A stretch of DNA of 16,470 nt, taken from positions 1 through 16,470 of the forward strand of contig CAMDZU010000002.1 of NCBI GenBank assembly GCA_945910715.1. The letters run 5' to 3'. This document shows positions 1 through 7,414 of the stretch, one piece after another. The position numbers and the translations under genes were made by a program. The first letter of the stretch is position 1. Each line of letters opens with the position of its first letter. The DNA is from an uncultured Clostridia bacterium. Lineage in GTDB: Bacteria; Bacillota; Clostridia; Oscillospirales; Ruminococcaceae. The notes beneath the pieces were generated by a model. That model did not search any database. It was not told where the DNA came from and worked only from the letters and a program-made list of their open reading frames with translations.

Positions 1-170
1 TCAAAAGTGCTGTATCGCTTGGAAATACGCTTCTCTGCTTGTTCAGCCGACGATATTATTCTGCTTTCCCGCTTGTTTTAAGCTTATAGTGAAAACCCAC
101 AAACCTTCAAGCGAATAATTATTCATTTATACGAAATCGAACGTTTATGAAAGATTTTGACTGATTTTTG
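1..170. other. Upstream region, no recognised gene
   Basis: Nothing recognisable lies here. Two + strand frames are open from the window edge, one to a TAA at 79-81 and one to a TAA near 110-112. Either could be the last codons of a gene that begins outside the window, but neither peptide resembles a family I know. The stretch from about 115 to 170 is AT-rich and leads into the fruR promoter. Confidence 0.4.
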
Positions 171-199
171 TTGACAGCCCATAAGCATTATGGTATTAT
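171..199 (+). promoter_or_regulatory. sigma-A-like promoter of the fruR-fruK operon
   Basis: TTGACA at 171-176 matches the -35 consensus exactly. It is followed by a 17-base spacer and TATTAT at 194-199 (5 of 6 to the -10 consensus). Transcription would start near 206, giving a leader of about 57 bases before the fruR start. The candidate operator repeat lies directly on and after the predicted start point. Confidence 0.8.
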
Positions 200-203
200 A
201 ACA

Positions 204-231
204 TCAGAAACAATCATAATCATTCAGAAAC
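204..231 (+). promoter_or_regulatory. Candidate FruR operator: TCAGAAAC direct repeat
   Basis: The octamer TCAGAAAC occurs at 204-211 and again at 224-231, a period of exactly 20 bp (two helical turns). It overlaps the predicted transcription start. DeoR-family regulators commonly bind repeated sites near their own promoters, so an autoregulatory operator for the adjacent fruR is the natural reading. That link is an inference; only the repeat and its position are seen. Confidence 0.45.
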
Positions 232-262
232 GTTCTTTATGTTATTATGGAAGGTGATAAAA

Positions 263-1012
263 ATGCTTACTGAAGAACGATACTCAATAATATTAGAGCA
301 GGTGAAGCTGAAGAAAAGCGTAACGCTCACCGAGCTCTGCGAAATGCTTGGTGCTTCGGAATCAACCGTGCGCCGTGACCTTACAGCCCTTGATGAAAAG
401 GGACTGGTAAAAAAGGTGCACGGCGGCGCAATATCCACCGACGACCGATCCTTTAATCTTGTGGAGCACGACGTGGAATCCAAGTCAAAAATGTTCACAG
501 AGGAAAAGGCAGCCATAGCAAGATATGCCGCTTCGCTGGTGGAGGATGGAGATTTCGTCTTTATCGACGCAGGAACTACCACGGAAAAGATGATAGATTT
601 TCTGCCCGACAAGAACGTTACCTTTGTGACAAGCGCCTTTCTCCACGCAAAAAAACTGGCGCAGAGAGGCTTTAAGGTGTATATTCCCGCAGGGGAAATA
701 AAGCTTACCACAGAGGCTATTGTCGGCGCAGAATGTGTGAACAGCATCAAGGACTATAACTTCACCAAAAGCTTCCTTGGCGCAAACGGCATTTCCTTAT
801 CGGCAGGCATTTCGACCCCTGACAGAAACGAGGCAAGCGTTAAATCAGCGGTGGTGCAGAACAGTCAGAGAGTGTATGTTCTTGCAGATCACTCCAAATT
901 CGGTCAGATAGCGTCAGTAACCTTCGCACAGCCGGGACAAGCTAAAATAATCACCGACAAGCTTGAGGACAAGAAATACCTTGCAAAGGCAAATATCAAG
1001 GAGGTTTTGTGA
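263..1012 (+). CDS. fruR: DeoR-family transcriptional regulator of the fructose operon (FruR)
   Basis: A 249-residue DNA-binding repressor of the DeoR family, normally relieved by a phosphorylated sugar such as fructose 1-phosphate. Residues about 20-45 form the winged helix-turn-helix, with the typical STVRRDL recognition helix and the following KVHGGA. Residues about 75-235 form the DeoR sensor domain, with DAGTTT in its sugar-phosphate-binding loop and the later GANGIS and ADHSKFG motifs. I chose ATG 263 because GGAAGGTG sits just upstream; an ATG at 239 has no ribosome binding site. Length is normal for the family. The stop codon is one base before the fruK start, so the two are translationally coupled. 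The gene is intact although the PTS genes it would control downstream are broken. Confidence 0.9.
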   Translation: MLTEERYSIILEQVKLKKSVTLTELCEMLGASESTVRRDLTALDEKGLVKKVHGGAISTDDRSFNLVEHDVESKSKMFTEEKAAIARYAASLVEDGDFVFIDAGTTTEKMIDFLPDKNVTFVTSAFLHAKKLAQRGFKVYIPAGEIKLTTEAIVGAECVNSIKDYNFTKSFLGANGISLSAGISTPDRNEASVKSAVVQNSQRVYVLADHSKFGQIASVTFAQPGQAKIITDKLEDKKYLAKANIKEVL

Positions 1013-1013
1013 A

Positions 1014-1913
1014 ATGGTTTATACGGTTACATTCAACCCTGCAATAGATTATGTTGTCCGCATAGGGGAAATGAAGCTTGGCGCAACTAATCGTTCTGAG
1101 GGAGAGGAGCTGTATTTTGGCGGCAAGGGCATTAACGTATCTATCGTGCTGCAGGAGCTGGGTATAAAGTCAAAGGCTCTCGGATTTGTTGCAGGCTTTA
1201 CGGGCGAGGCTATTGAAAAAGGACTTGCAGATATGGGAATTGATACGGATTTTGTAAGACTTGACAAAGGCAATTCCAGAATAAATGTAAAAATCAAAGC
1301 CTCGGAGGAAACGGAGCTGAACGGCCAGGGTCCCCATATTGACGATAAGGCAATATGGGCGCTTTTTGAAAAGCTGGACAAGCTTTCCGACGGCGACACG
1401 CTTGTTCTTGCGGGAAGTATTCCCTCCTCCCTTCCGTCCGATATTTACGAGCGGATACTTGAACGGCTTTCAGGCAAAAAAATCAGAGTAATAGTTGACG
1501 CTACAAAGGACCTGCTTTTAAACGTGCTTAAATACAAGCCCTTTCTGATAAAGCCCAACAACCACGAGCTTGGTGAAATGTTCGGAGTTGAGCTTAATAC
1601 GGACGAGGAAATAGAGCTGTATGCAAGGAAGCTTCAGGAAATGGGCGCAGTAAATGTGCTTATCTCCATGGCAGGGGACGGCGCAATGCTTATAGACGAA
1701 TACGGAAAAACTCACCGCTGCGGAGTATGCAAGGGAACGGTGAAAAACTCCGTAGGCGCAGGCGATTCAATGGTTGCAGGCTTTACGGCAGGAATAATAA
1801 ACGGCAATTACGAATATGCCCTGAAGCTGGGAACAGCCGCAGGCGGCGCAACTGCATTTTCAGACGGACTTGCTACAAAGGAAGAAATAGCAGAGCTTGT
1901 AAAAACGCTCTGA
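1014..1913 (+). CDS. fruK: 1-phosphofructokinase (PfkB family)
   Basis: A 299-residue cytoplasmic PfkB/ribokinase-family kinase expected to convert fructose 1-phosphate plus ATP to fructose 1,6-bisphosphate. The N-terminus (TFNPAIDYVV) and the GGKGINVS motif near residues 36-43 are typical of FruK/LacC kinases. GAGDSMVAGF near residues 248-257 carries the anion hole and the catalytic Asp251. Start ATG 1014 has AAGGAGG at 998-1004; the longer frame from 963 lies inside fruR and is not credible. Position after a DeoR regulator and before fruA is the classic fruRKA order. The gene looks complete, yet the PTS that would supply fructose 1-phosphate is broken here. It may serve another source of that substrate or a related one such as tagatose 6-phosphate. 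Confidence 0.9.
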   Translation: MVYTVTFNPAIDYVVRIGEMKLGATNRSEGEELYFGGKGINVSIVLQELGIKSKALGFVAGFTGEAIEKGLADMGIDTDFVRLDKGNSRINVKIKASEETELNGQGPHIDDKAIWALFEKLDKLSDGDTLVLAGSIPSSLPSDIYERILERLSGKKIRVIVDATKDLLLNVLKYKPFLIKPNNHELGEMFGVELNTDEEIELYARKLQEMGAVNVLISMAGDGAMLIDEYGKTHRCGVCKGTVKNSVGAGDSMVAGFTAGIINGNYEYALKLGTAAGGATAFSDGLATKEEIAELVKTL

Positions 1914-1943
1914 ACAGGAAAATAAATCAAAGGAGGAACACTT

Positions 1944-2766
1944 ATGCGAATCACAGAACTGCTTAACAAGGAAAGCATACTGCTCGGCGGAGCTCCGAAA
2001 TCCAAGAACGAAGCTATTGATATGCTTGTGGAGCTTCAGGTAAATGGCGGAAATATCGCCGACAAGGACGAATACAAAAAAAGGTATTCTCGCCCGTGAG
2101 GAAAAGGGCTCGACCGCTGTGGGCGAGGGAATTGCAATACCCCATGCCAAAAGCGAGGCAGTCAAAGCTCCTTCCTTTGCGGCAATGACCGTTCCTGAGG
2201 GAGTTGATTATGAGGCTCTTGACGACGAGCCCTCAAATCTTCTGTTTATGATTGCTGCCCCAAATGACGGCGACGTTCACCTTGAGGTGCTTTCAAGGCT
2301 GATGACTATCCTTATGGACGAGGATTTCAGGGCGAAGCTCCTGAACGCAAAGGACAAGAACGAATTCCTTAAGGTAATAGACGATATGGAAAAGGAAAAA
2401 TATCCCGATGAGCCAAAAGCGGAAATAAAGTCGGCAGAGGGCTATAAGGTTCTTGCCGTAACCGCTTGTCCTACAGGAATTGCCCATACATATATGGCTG
2501 CCGAGGCTCTTGAAAAGGCAGGAAAAAAACTTGGAATCTCCATCAAGGTTGAAACCAACGGCTCCGGCGGCGCTAAGAACATCCTGACAGACGAGGAAAT
2601 AGCCGCTTGTGACGGTATTATCGTTGCCGCTGACAAGAGCGTGGAAATGGCTCGCTTTGACGGCAAAAAGGTAATCCGCACAAAGGTTTCCAACGGAATA
2701 AAGATTCCCGAGGAGCTGATTAACCGAATTGTATGCGGTGACGCTGCCGTTTATCTAAGGTTGTAA
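1944..2766 (+). pseudogene. fruA: fruA remnant: PTS fructose EIIA-EIIB, frameshifted and lacking EIIC
   Basis: The start is ATG 1944 with AAAGGAGG at 1929-1936. Reading begins as a normal EIIA-fru domain (MRITELLNKESILL), then an A7 run at 2076-2082 throws it out of frame and it stops at 2096-2098. Removing one A restores ILAREEKGSTAVGEGIAIPHA, which contains the phosphorylatable EIIA histidine. EIIB follows with its active cysteine in TACPTGIAHTYMAAEAL (about 2464-2514). The frame ends at 2764-2766, just after the EIIB C-terminus GDAAVY. The membrane channel domain EIIC, normally about 350 residues, is absent and the sequence runs straight into ptsH. Even without the frameshift this gene could not transport fructose. 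Confidence 0.88.
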
Positions 2767-2930
2767 CAGTAGTAAACGCAGAGGGAATGCACATGCGTCC
2801 CGCAGGACTTATCGCAAAGGCTGCCAAGAAGCACCCTGACTGCGAAATTATAATGATGGCAAACGGCAAGGAAATAAAGGCAAAGGCTGTTATGCAGATA
2901 ATGGCGGCAGAACTGCCGCACCAATTTTAA
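2757..2930 (+). pseudogene. ptsH: ptsH remnant: HPr lacking its start and part of its C-terminal half
   Basis: In a frame different from fruA, codons from about 2757 encode VVTVVNAEGMHMRPAGL and continue as HPr. The phosphorylatable His is in GMHMRPAG. No start codon remains, because the deletion that removed EIIC also took the first few HPr codons. The KSIMGVM motif of HPr reads KAVMQIM here, so the regulatory Ser46 position is Ala. After MQIMAA the homology breaks off and the frame ends in ELPHQF, about 30 residues short of a usual 85-88-residue HPr, which suggests a second, internal deletion. HPr would carry phosphate from enzyme I to EIIA; this copy cannot be translated normally. Confidence 0.85.
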
Positions 2931-2945
2931 ATGGAGGCGTTTACT

Positions 2946-4581
2946 ATGACAACATTAAAGGGCAAGGGAGTTTACGGAGCGATAGCCCTTGGACGAATCT
3001 CTGTTTTTACAAGAAAGGAAGCGGCTGTAAAAAGAACGCACATTGACGATATTGAAGCCGAAAAAGAAAGGCTGTCAGCCGCAAAGAAAAAAGCAACCGA
3101 ACAGCTTTAGGAGATATACAACAAGGCTCTCAGGGAGGTTGGCGAAGCTAACGCTCAGATATTTGAGATTCACATGATGATGATTGAGGACGAGGACTAC
3201 AACGACTCAATCTCCAGCATTATTGAAACTCAGTCTGTCAACGCAGAATATGCTGTTGCAATAACTGCGGACAGTTTTGCAGCAATGTTCTCATCAATGG
3301 ACGACGCATATATGCAGGCTCGTTCCGCTGACGTAAAGGACATTTCCAACCGTATAATAAGCTGCCTCTCGGAGGAGGACGGCAAGGAGTCGGTTTCCGA
3401 TGAAAAGGTAATTATCTGTGCAGACGACCTTGCTCCCAGCGAAACGGTGCAGCTGGACAAGGACAAGGTGCTTGCCTTTGTTACCGCTTACGGCTCGTCA
3501 AATTCCCACACCGCCATACTTGCAAGAAACATGAACATTCCTGCAATAATCGGCGTGGGAGAGGAGCTTTTAAGCTCTGTCAGAAACGGAGAATTTGCAG
3601 CGGTTGACGGCTATACGGGAGAAATATTCCTCGACCCCGACGAGGAAACAAAAACCCGTCTTGAAGCAAAGCGCACCGAGGACGAGGAGAAAAAACGGCT
3701 GCTGCAGGAGCTTAAGGGCAAGGAGAATATCACCCTTGACGGACATAAAATCAACATTTACGCCAATATCGGAAGCGTTGATAATATCGGGGCTGTGCTT
3801 GCCAACGACGCAGGCGGAATAGGACTTTTCCGAAGCGAGTTTCTCTATCTCGAAAGCGAAGATTATCCATCAGAGCAGCAGCAGTTCGCCGCATACAAAA
3901 AGGTACTTGAGAGCATGGCAGGAAAAAAGGTTATTATCCGCACTCTCGATATAGGAGCTGACAAGCAGGTTGACTATTTCAACCTGTCGAAAGAAGAAAA
4001 CCCTGCTCTTGGCTATCGTGCTATCCGCATTTGCCTTTCAAGACCCGAAATATTCAAAACTCAGCTCCGTGCATTATACCGTGCTTCAGCATACGGCAAT
4101 CTCGGCATAATGTTCCCTATGATTACAAGCGTTTGCGAAGTGCAGCAGGCACTGGATTTATGCGAGCAGGTGAAGTCGGAGCTGAAAGCAGACGGCATTG
4201 AATATTCCGACAAGGTTGAGCTGGGAATTATGATAGAAACTCCTGCGGCGGCAATAATAAGCGACAGACTTGCGACTATGGTGGACTTTTTCAGCGTAGG
4301 AACAAACGACCTCACTCAATACACCCTTGCCTGCGACCAGGCAGAATTCCGCAATCGAGCAGTTTGTTGACCCACATCACGAGGCTATACTCCGCCTTAT
4401 TGAAATGTCAGCAAAGAACGCTCACGCAAACGGCGCATGGATTGGAATATGCGGCGAGCTTGCTGCGGACACAGAGCTTACGGAAGCCTTCCTGCGAATG
4501 GGCATTGACGAGCTGTCGGTTTCGCCTGCTTTTGTGCTTAAGGTAAGGGACGCAGTCAGACGCTGCAGCCTTTCGGAATAA
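2946..4581 (+). pseudogene. ptsI: ptsI remnant: PTS enzyme I with a nonsense codon and a frameshift
   Basis: Start ATG 2946 has GGAGG at 2933-2937. The N-terminus (MTTLKGKGVYGAIALGRISV) is enzyme I. An in-frame TAG at 3108-3110 replaces an expected Gln codon (EQL-Q-EIYNKAL). Downstream the frame is open for about 400 codons, with the active-site His in [21 protein letters not shown] and the PEP-binding barrel ([42 protein letters not shown]). An extra base near 4337-4338 then shifts the frame and it stops at 4370. Deleting one C restores [19 protein letters not shown] and the normal C-terminus to TAA 4581. The restored length of about 545 codons is full size, so damage is point-like, not a large deletion. 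Confidence 0.9.
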
Positions 4582-4629
4582 GTTGGCAGAAACATATCAG
4601 GACGCTGTTCCTTTCGGAATTTCAATGGA

Positions 4630-5051
4630 CTAAATTACCTTTATATACACCCTTACAATTGTTTCTTCATTCCGGCCCAAATGCTTGTAAAATTCCTGCG
4701 CAGATGTATTGTCCACAAAACGAACAACGCTTCCTTTTTAATGCCCACCTTCGTCAGCCCCTTCTCCACATTGGACAGAAGCTGTTTAGCAATACCCTTG
4801 CGGCGGTATCGGGGGCTTACTCCCAAATGATTAAGAAGCCTCTTCTTCCGTCATGACCGCACATAACTGCGCCTGCTATTTCAGAGCCGCATACCGCTAC
4901 AAAGCTTAAGATTTCTCGTAAAATAAACGGAAATAGCGTCATAGGTTTCTTCTCCGTTGCTGTGCAAATGCACTCCGTCAATGTTTTGCCGGAACGATAA
5001 AACCGAGTCAATATCGCTGTCTTCCATTACTCTGTATTCAATTCCGTTCAA
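4630..5051 (-). pseudogene. GNAT acetyltransferase pseudogene with three frameshifts
   Basis: On the - strand, from a possible TTG start at 5051 with AAAGG upstream, four pieces in shifting frames assemble into one GNAT-fold acetyltransferase of about 140 residues. The pieces read in order EYRVMEDSDIDSVLSF, LSFVAVCGSEIAGAVMCGHDG, NHLGVSPRYRRKGIAKQLLSN and FVDNTSAQEFYKHLG. RRKGIA is the acetyl-CoA-binding loop. Frame changes occur near 4905-4915, 4829-4836 and 4715-4722. The end is a TAG at 4630-4632. The substrate is unknown. It lies convergent to ptsI and shares its decayed state, while the next gene is clean. Confidence 0.8.
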
Positions 5052-5106
5052 ATTAACCTTTTCTCACTTTCCTGCAAATTTTATCAAACAATCCGCAAAA
5101 TCAGCA

Positions 5107-5140
5107 AAACCTCTTCCGAAACGACTGTCGGAAGAGGTTT
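5107..5140 (-). terminator. Hairpin terminator after the transglutaminase-ppiB-GNAT genes
   Basis: A perfect 13-bp stem (5107-5119 with 5128-5140, arms AAACCTCTTCCGA and TCGGAAGAGGTTT) closes an 8-base loop. It sits 29 bases past the stop of the GNAT gene. Short T runs flank both sides, so it could act in both directions, also stopping leftover + strand transcription from the fru region. Confidence 0.8.
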
Positions 5141-5168
5141 TCCCTATTCTCTGCGGATTGAGCTCTTA

Positions 5169-5585
5169 TCAAAGCCTTTTTGTCATAAGCACATGGGGAC
5201 AGTATTCATCAAGATACTCCCCGCCGCTTTTCTCATAGCCAAGCTTTTCATAAAAGGGCGATACTCTTACCTGCGCCGACAGGGAAACCTTATTGCCTCC
5301 CATTGCGGCAATAAGTCTTTCAGCCTCCGCAACCATCTGCTCGCCGAAGCCCTTTCCCCGCATTTCCTTTACCACTGCAATCCTGCCTATCATATAGGAC
5401 TTGTGCGGCTCGTCGTAGAAAAATCTGCATACGGCGGCAGGCTTGCTCTTTTCATAGCCAACAAGGTGAACGGCTTTTTCGTCCGTTTCGTCAAATTCAA
5501 CCTCAAAGCCCTGCTCCTCCACGAAAACAGCCACCCTGATTTTCCTTGCGTCCTCGGGCAGATAATCAAAACTCTTTATTTCCAT
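5169..5585 (-). CDS. GNAT-family N-acetyltransferase, YjcF/ElaA-like
   Basis: A 138-residue cytoplasmic acetyltransferase. Residues 17-27 (RVAVFVEEQGF) and the C-terminal YLDEYCPHVLM are typical of the YjcF/ElaA-like GNAT group. The acetyl-CoA loop RGKGFG is at 76-81 after the IGRIAV strand, and FYEKLGY is at 111-117. The start ATG touches the stop of the cyclophilin gene (TAAATG), so translation is almost certainly coupled. It is the last gene of its unit before a hairpin terminator. The substrate is not known; small amines or peptide N-termini are possibilities for the superfamily. The frame is intact, unlike the unrelated GNAT pseudogene next door. Confidence 0.85.
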   Translation of the reverse strand: MEIKSFDYLPEDARKIRVAVFVEEQGFEVEFDETDEKAVHLVGYEKSKPAAVCRFFYDEPHKSYMIGRIAVVKEMRGKGFGEQMVAEAERLIAAMGGNKVSLSAQVRVSPFYEKLGYEKSGGEYLDEYCPHVLMTKRL

Positions 5586-6062
5586 TTATTCTGCAATGTA
5601 AACCCTTTTCATTACAACGGGAGTTGTGGGCTTATCGTTCCAGTCTGTTTCAACAGAAGCGATTTCGTCAACTGCCTCAATACCCTCGATTACCTTGCCG
5701 AAAGCCGCATACTGTCCGTCAAGGTGGGGAGCGTCCTTGTGCATAATGAAGAACTGTGAGCCTGCGGAGTTAGGGTCCATTGCTCTCGCCATAGAGATTA
5801 CTCCACGCTCATGCCTGATGTCGTTCTTATCCCAGCCGTTTGCCTTGAATTCTCCCTTGATTTTTTCCTTAGGACCGCCTGTGCCGTTGCCCAGAGGGTC
5901 GCCGCCCTGAATCATAAAGCCGCTTATGACTCTGTGAAAGGTCAGACCGTCATAAAAGCCTGCCTTAACCAGCTTTTCAAAGTTTTCAACCGTGATCGGC
6001 GCCTTTTCGGGATAAAGCTCCAGCTTTATCTGCTTTCCGTTTTCAAATTCAATTACTACCAT
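5586..6062 (-). CDS. ppiB: Cyclophilin-type peptidyl-prolyl cis-trans isomerase
   Basis: A 158-residue cyclophilin that catalyses cis-trans isomerisation of Xaa-Pro bonds during protein folding. There is no signal peptide, so it is cytoplasmic. Catalytic and substrate-binding features are present: FHRVISGFMIQGGD (residues 42-55, with the catalytic Arg), GSQFFI at 101-106 and LDGQYAAFG at 114-122. The usual Trp of human cyclophilin A is replaced, as is common in bacteria. AAAGGA just upstream lies in the 3' end of the transglutaminase gene, which stops only 5 bases before this start, so the two are cotranscribed. Length and motifs are normal. Confidence 0.93.
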   Translation of the reverse strand: MVVIEFENGKQIKLELYPEKAPITVENFEKLVKAGFYDGLTFHRVISGFMIQGGDPLGNGTGGPKEKIKGEFKANGWDKNDIRHERGVISMARAMDPNSAGSQFFIMHKDAPHLDGQYAAFGKVIEGIEAVDEIASVETDWNDKPTTPVVMKRVYIAE

Positions 6063-6067
6063 TGTTG

Positions 6068-7342
6068 TTATTCCTTTCTTTTTAAGTTTATTATGAAAAT
6101 CACCGTAGCGATAATTCCAACCGAAATAATACCTATTACTATATACAGTACAGTGGGATTGTCCTCTCCCTTATTTTCGGGAACAGCGACTTCTTCCTGC
6201 TTTTCCTCTTTGCCGGTGCTGTCTGTTACTTCTGTTTCCTCGGGGGTTACCTGAGTTTCAGCCGTTGTTTCATAGGCAGCTGTACTCTGATACTCCTCAA
6301 GAAAAACGAGGGAATCAAAGTAATGCCTTTGCTCAACCTTATCTCCCCTGTGATTAAGGGACAGGGCAAGAGGTGTAATATCAAAATACTGTTCGTCCTG
6401 CGCACCCTTTATATATTCGCTTTTTTGATAGATATTTGAGGTGTCCCAGCAGGAATCCACAATCACCCAACGCTGCTCATCATCATAGTAAAAAGCGGTA
6501 AACTCGTGGTTTTCGGGACCCTCGGCAAGCTCCCCATAGGGAATATCCGACGAGGTAACGCCGCCCTTTATGTTGACTGCCCTTATGCCCTGACTTTCCA
6601 GCATAGCGCAGTAAAGATTGGCAAAGCCGCCGCAAACCGTCCTTTTGTCCCTCATAACGTTGGCAATGGCAATGGTGCCGACGGAAACTCCGTTTTCTCT
6701 TGCGTCTAAGTCATAGTAGATATTTTCCGCCACCCATTTTGCAATAAGTCTTGCCTTTTGATAATCATTTTGAGCGTCCTTGCATATTTCGTCAGCGGTT
6801 GCTGTTACAAGCTCCAGCGTGCTTTCGATTTCATCGGGGTCGGCAGCTTCGCTAACATAATAAGCATTGGCAACGTTGGTTATTTCCGTTGGCTTTTTCA
6901 GCTTTTCCATAAGCTGCTCCCCAAGACCGTTGTCGCAGAAAAACCAGCCGCTGTCGTTATACTCAACGCGATAGCTCAGAGTTGTGCCCGACTGAAGTAT
7001 TATTTTTATCAGCGCATTTTTCTGACGGGGCACGGCGGTAAATTCTGCGTGATACTTTCCGCCCTCCCCTGCTTCAAGGGTCATTTTCGTGGCATAAGTG
7101 CTGCACTGGGTCACCTGAAAATCCGTTACAGCGTCGTCCTTGTAAACCCCGTCGGCAAAAATTGTGTCCCTGTCGGTTTTGAAAATCGTGTAATATTCCT
7201 CATTGTATGAAGTTCTTATGGTATTGACGTGAGCAGTTTCGGACTGATAGGAATAATCCTCCGCCGATGAAAGCACAGCAAAAACGGTTGTTCCCAGAAA
7301 AACCGCCGCCATAAAGAACATCATTATGCTTTTTCTGTTCAT
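6068..7342 (-). CDS. Membrane-anchored transglutaminase-like (papain-fold) protein
   Basis: A 424-residue exported protein. Residues 5-25 are a hydrophobic signal segment. The core transglutaminase domain (about 190-300) has the catalytic triad Cys237 (RTVCGGFANLYCAML), His279 (ENHEFTAF) and Asp296 (WVIVDSCWD). A Thr/Glu-rich linker (about 352-395) leads to a C-terminal membrane helix (397-419) followed by KRKE, so the domain should sit outside the cell, tethered by its C-terminus. Bacterial proteins of this type usually act as cysteine proteases or amidases on wall or surface proteins, and some may cross-link. The substrate is not evident. The start has AAGGAAG upstream and its own promoter. 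Confidence 0.85.
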   Translation of the reverse strand: MNRKSIMMFFMAAVFLGTTVFAVLSSAEDYSYQSETAHVNTIRTSYNEEYYTIFKTDRDTIFADGVYKDDAVTDFQVTQCSTYATKMTLEAGEGGKYHAEFTAVPRQKNALIKIILQSGTTLSYRVEYNDSGWFFCDNGLGEQLMEKLKKPTEITNVANAYYVSEAADPDEIESTLELVTATADEICKDAQNDYQKARLIAKWVAENIYYDLDARENGVSVGTIAIANVMRDKRTVCGGFANLYCAMLESQGIRAVNIKGGVTSSDIPYGELAEGPENHEFTAFYYDDEQRWVIVDSCWDTSNIYQKSEYIKGAQDEQYFDITPLALSLNHRGDKVEQRHYFDSLVFLEEYQSTAAYETTAETQVTPEETEVTDSTGKEEKQEEVAVPENKGEDNPTVLYIVIGIISVGIIATVIFIINLKRKE

Positions 7343-7383
7343 TTTTTACTTCCTTGATGCGCTTAATGCATTTGTACCTTTAT

Positions 7384-7412
7384 AGTATATATCTTTTTTA
7401 GGAAAATTGCAA
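7384..7412 (-). promoter_or_regulatory. sigma-A-like promoter of the transglutaminase gene
   Basis: On the - strand, TTGCAA (7412-7407), a 17-base spacer and TATACT (7389-7384) form a good promoter just past the DUF4830 stop codon. Transcription would start near 7377, giving a leader of about 35 bases. The transglutaminase-ppiB-GNAT genes can thus be expressed without the DUF4830 gene. Confidence 0.65.
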
Positions 7413-7414
7413 GT

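Noticed and set aside
239..262. Longer start for fruR at ATG 239
   Set aside because: No ribosome binding site before 239, while ATG 263 has GGAAGGTG and begins at the family-typical N-terminus.
963..1013. Longer start for fruK at ATG 963
   Set aside because: It lies within fruR in another frame; ATG 1014 has AAGGAGG and starts at the conserved TFNPAID region.
3985..3991. A further TGTCGAA (0A box) on the + strand
   Set aside because: It is a single copy inside ptsI coding sequence and encodes the conserved-frame residues there, so it is most likely chance.
3174..4370. A separate short enzyme-I-like gene starting at ATG 3174
   Set aside because: The same frame is enzyme I upstream to ATG 2946, interrupted by TAG 3108-3110; 3174 is an internal Met with no ribosome binding site.
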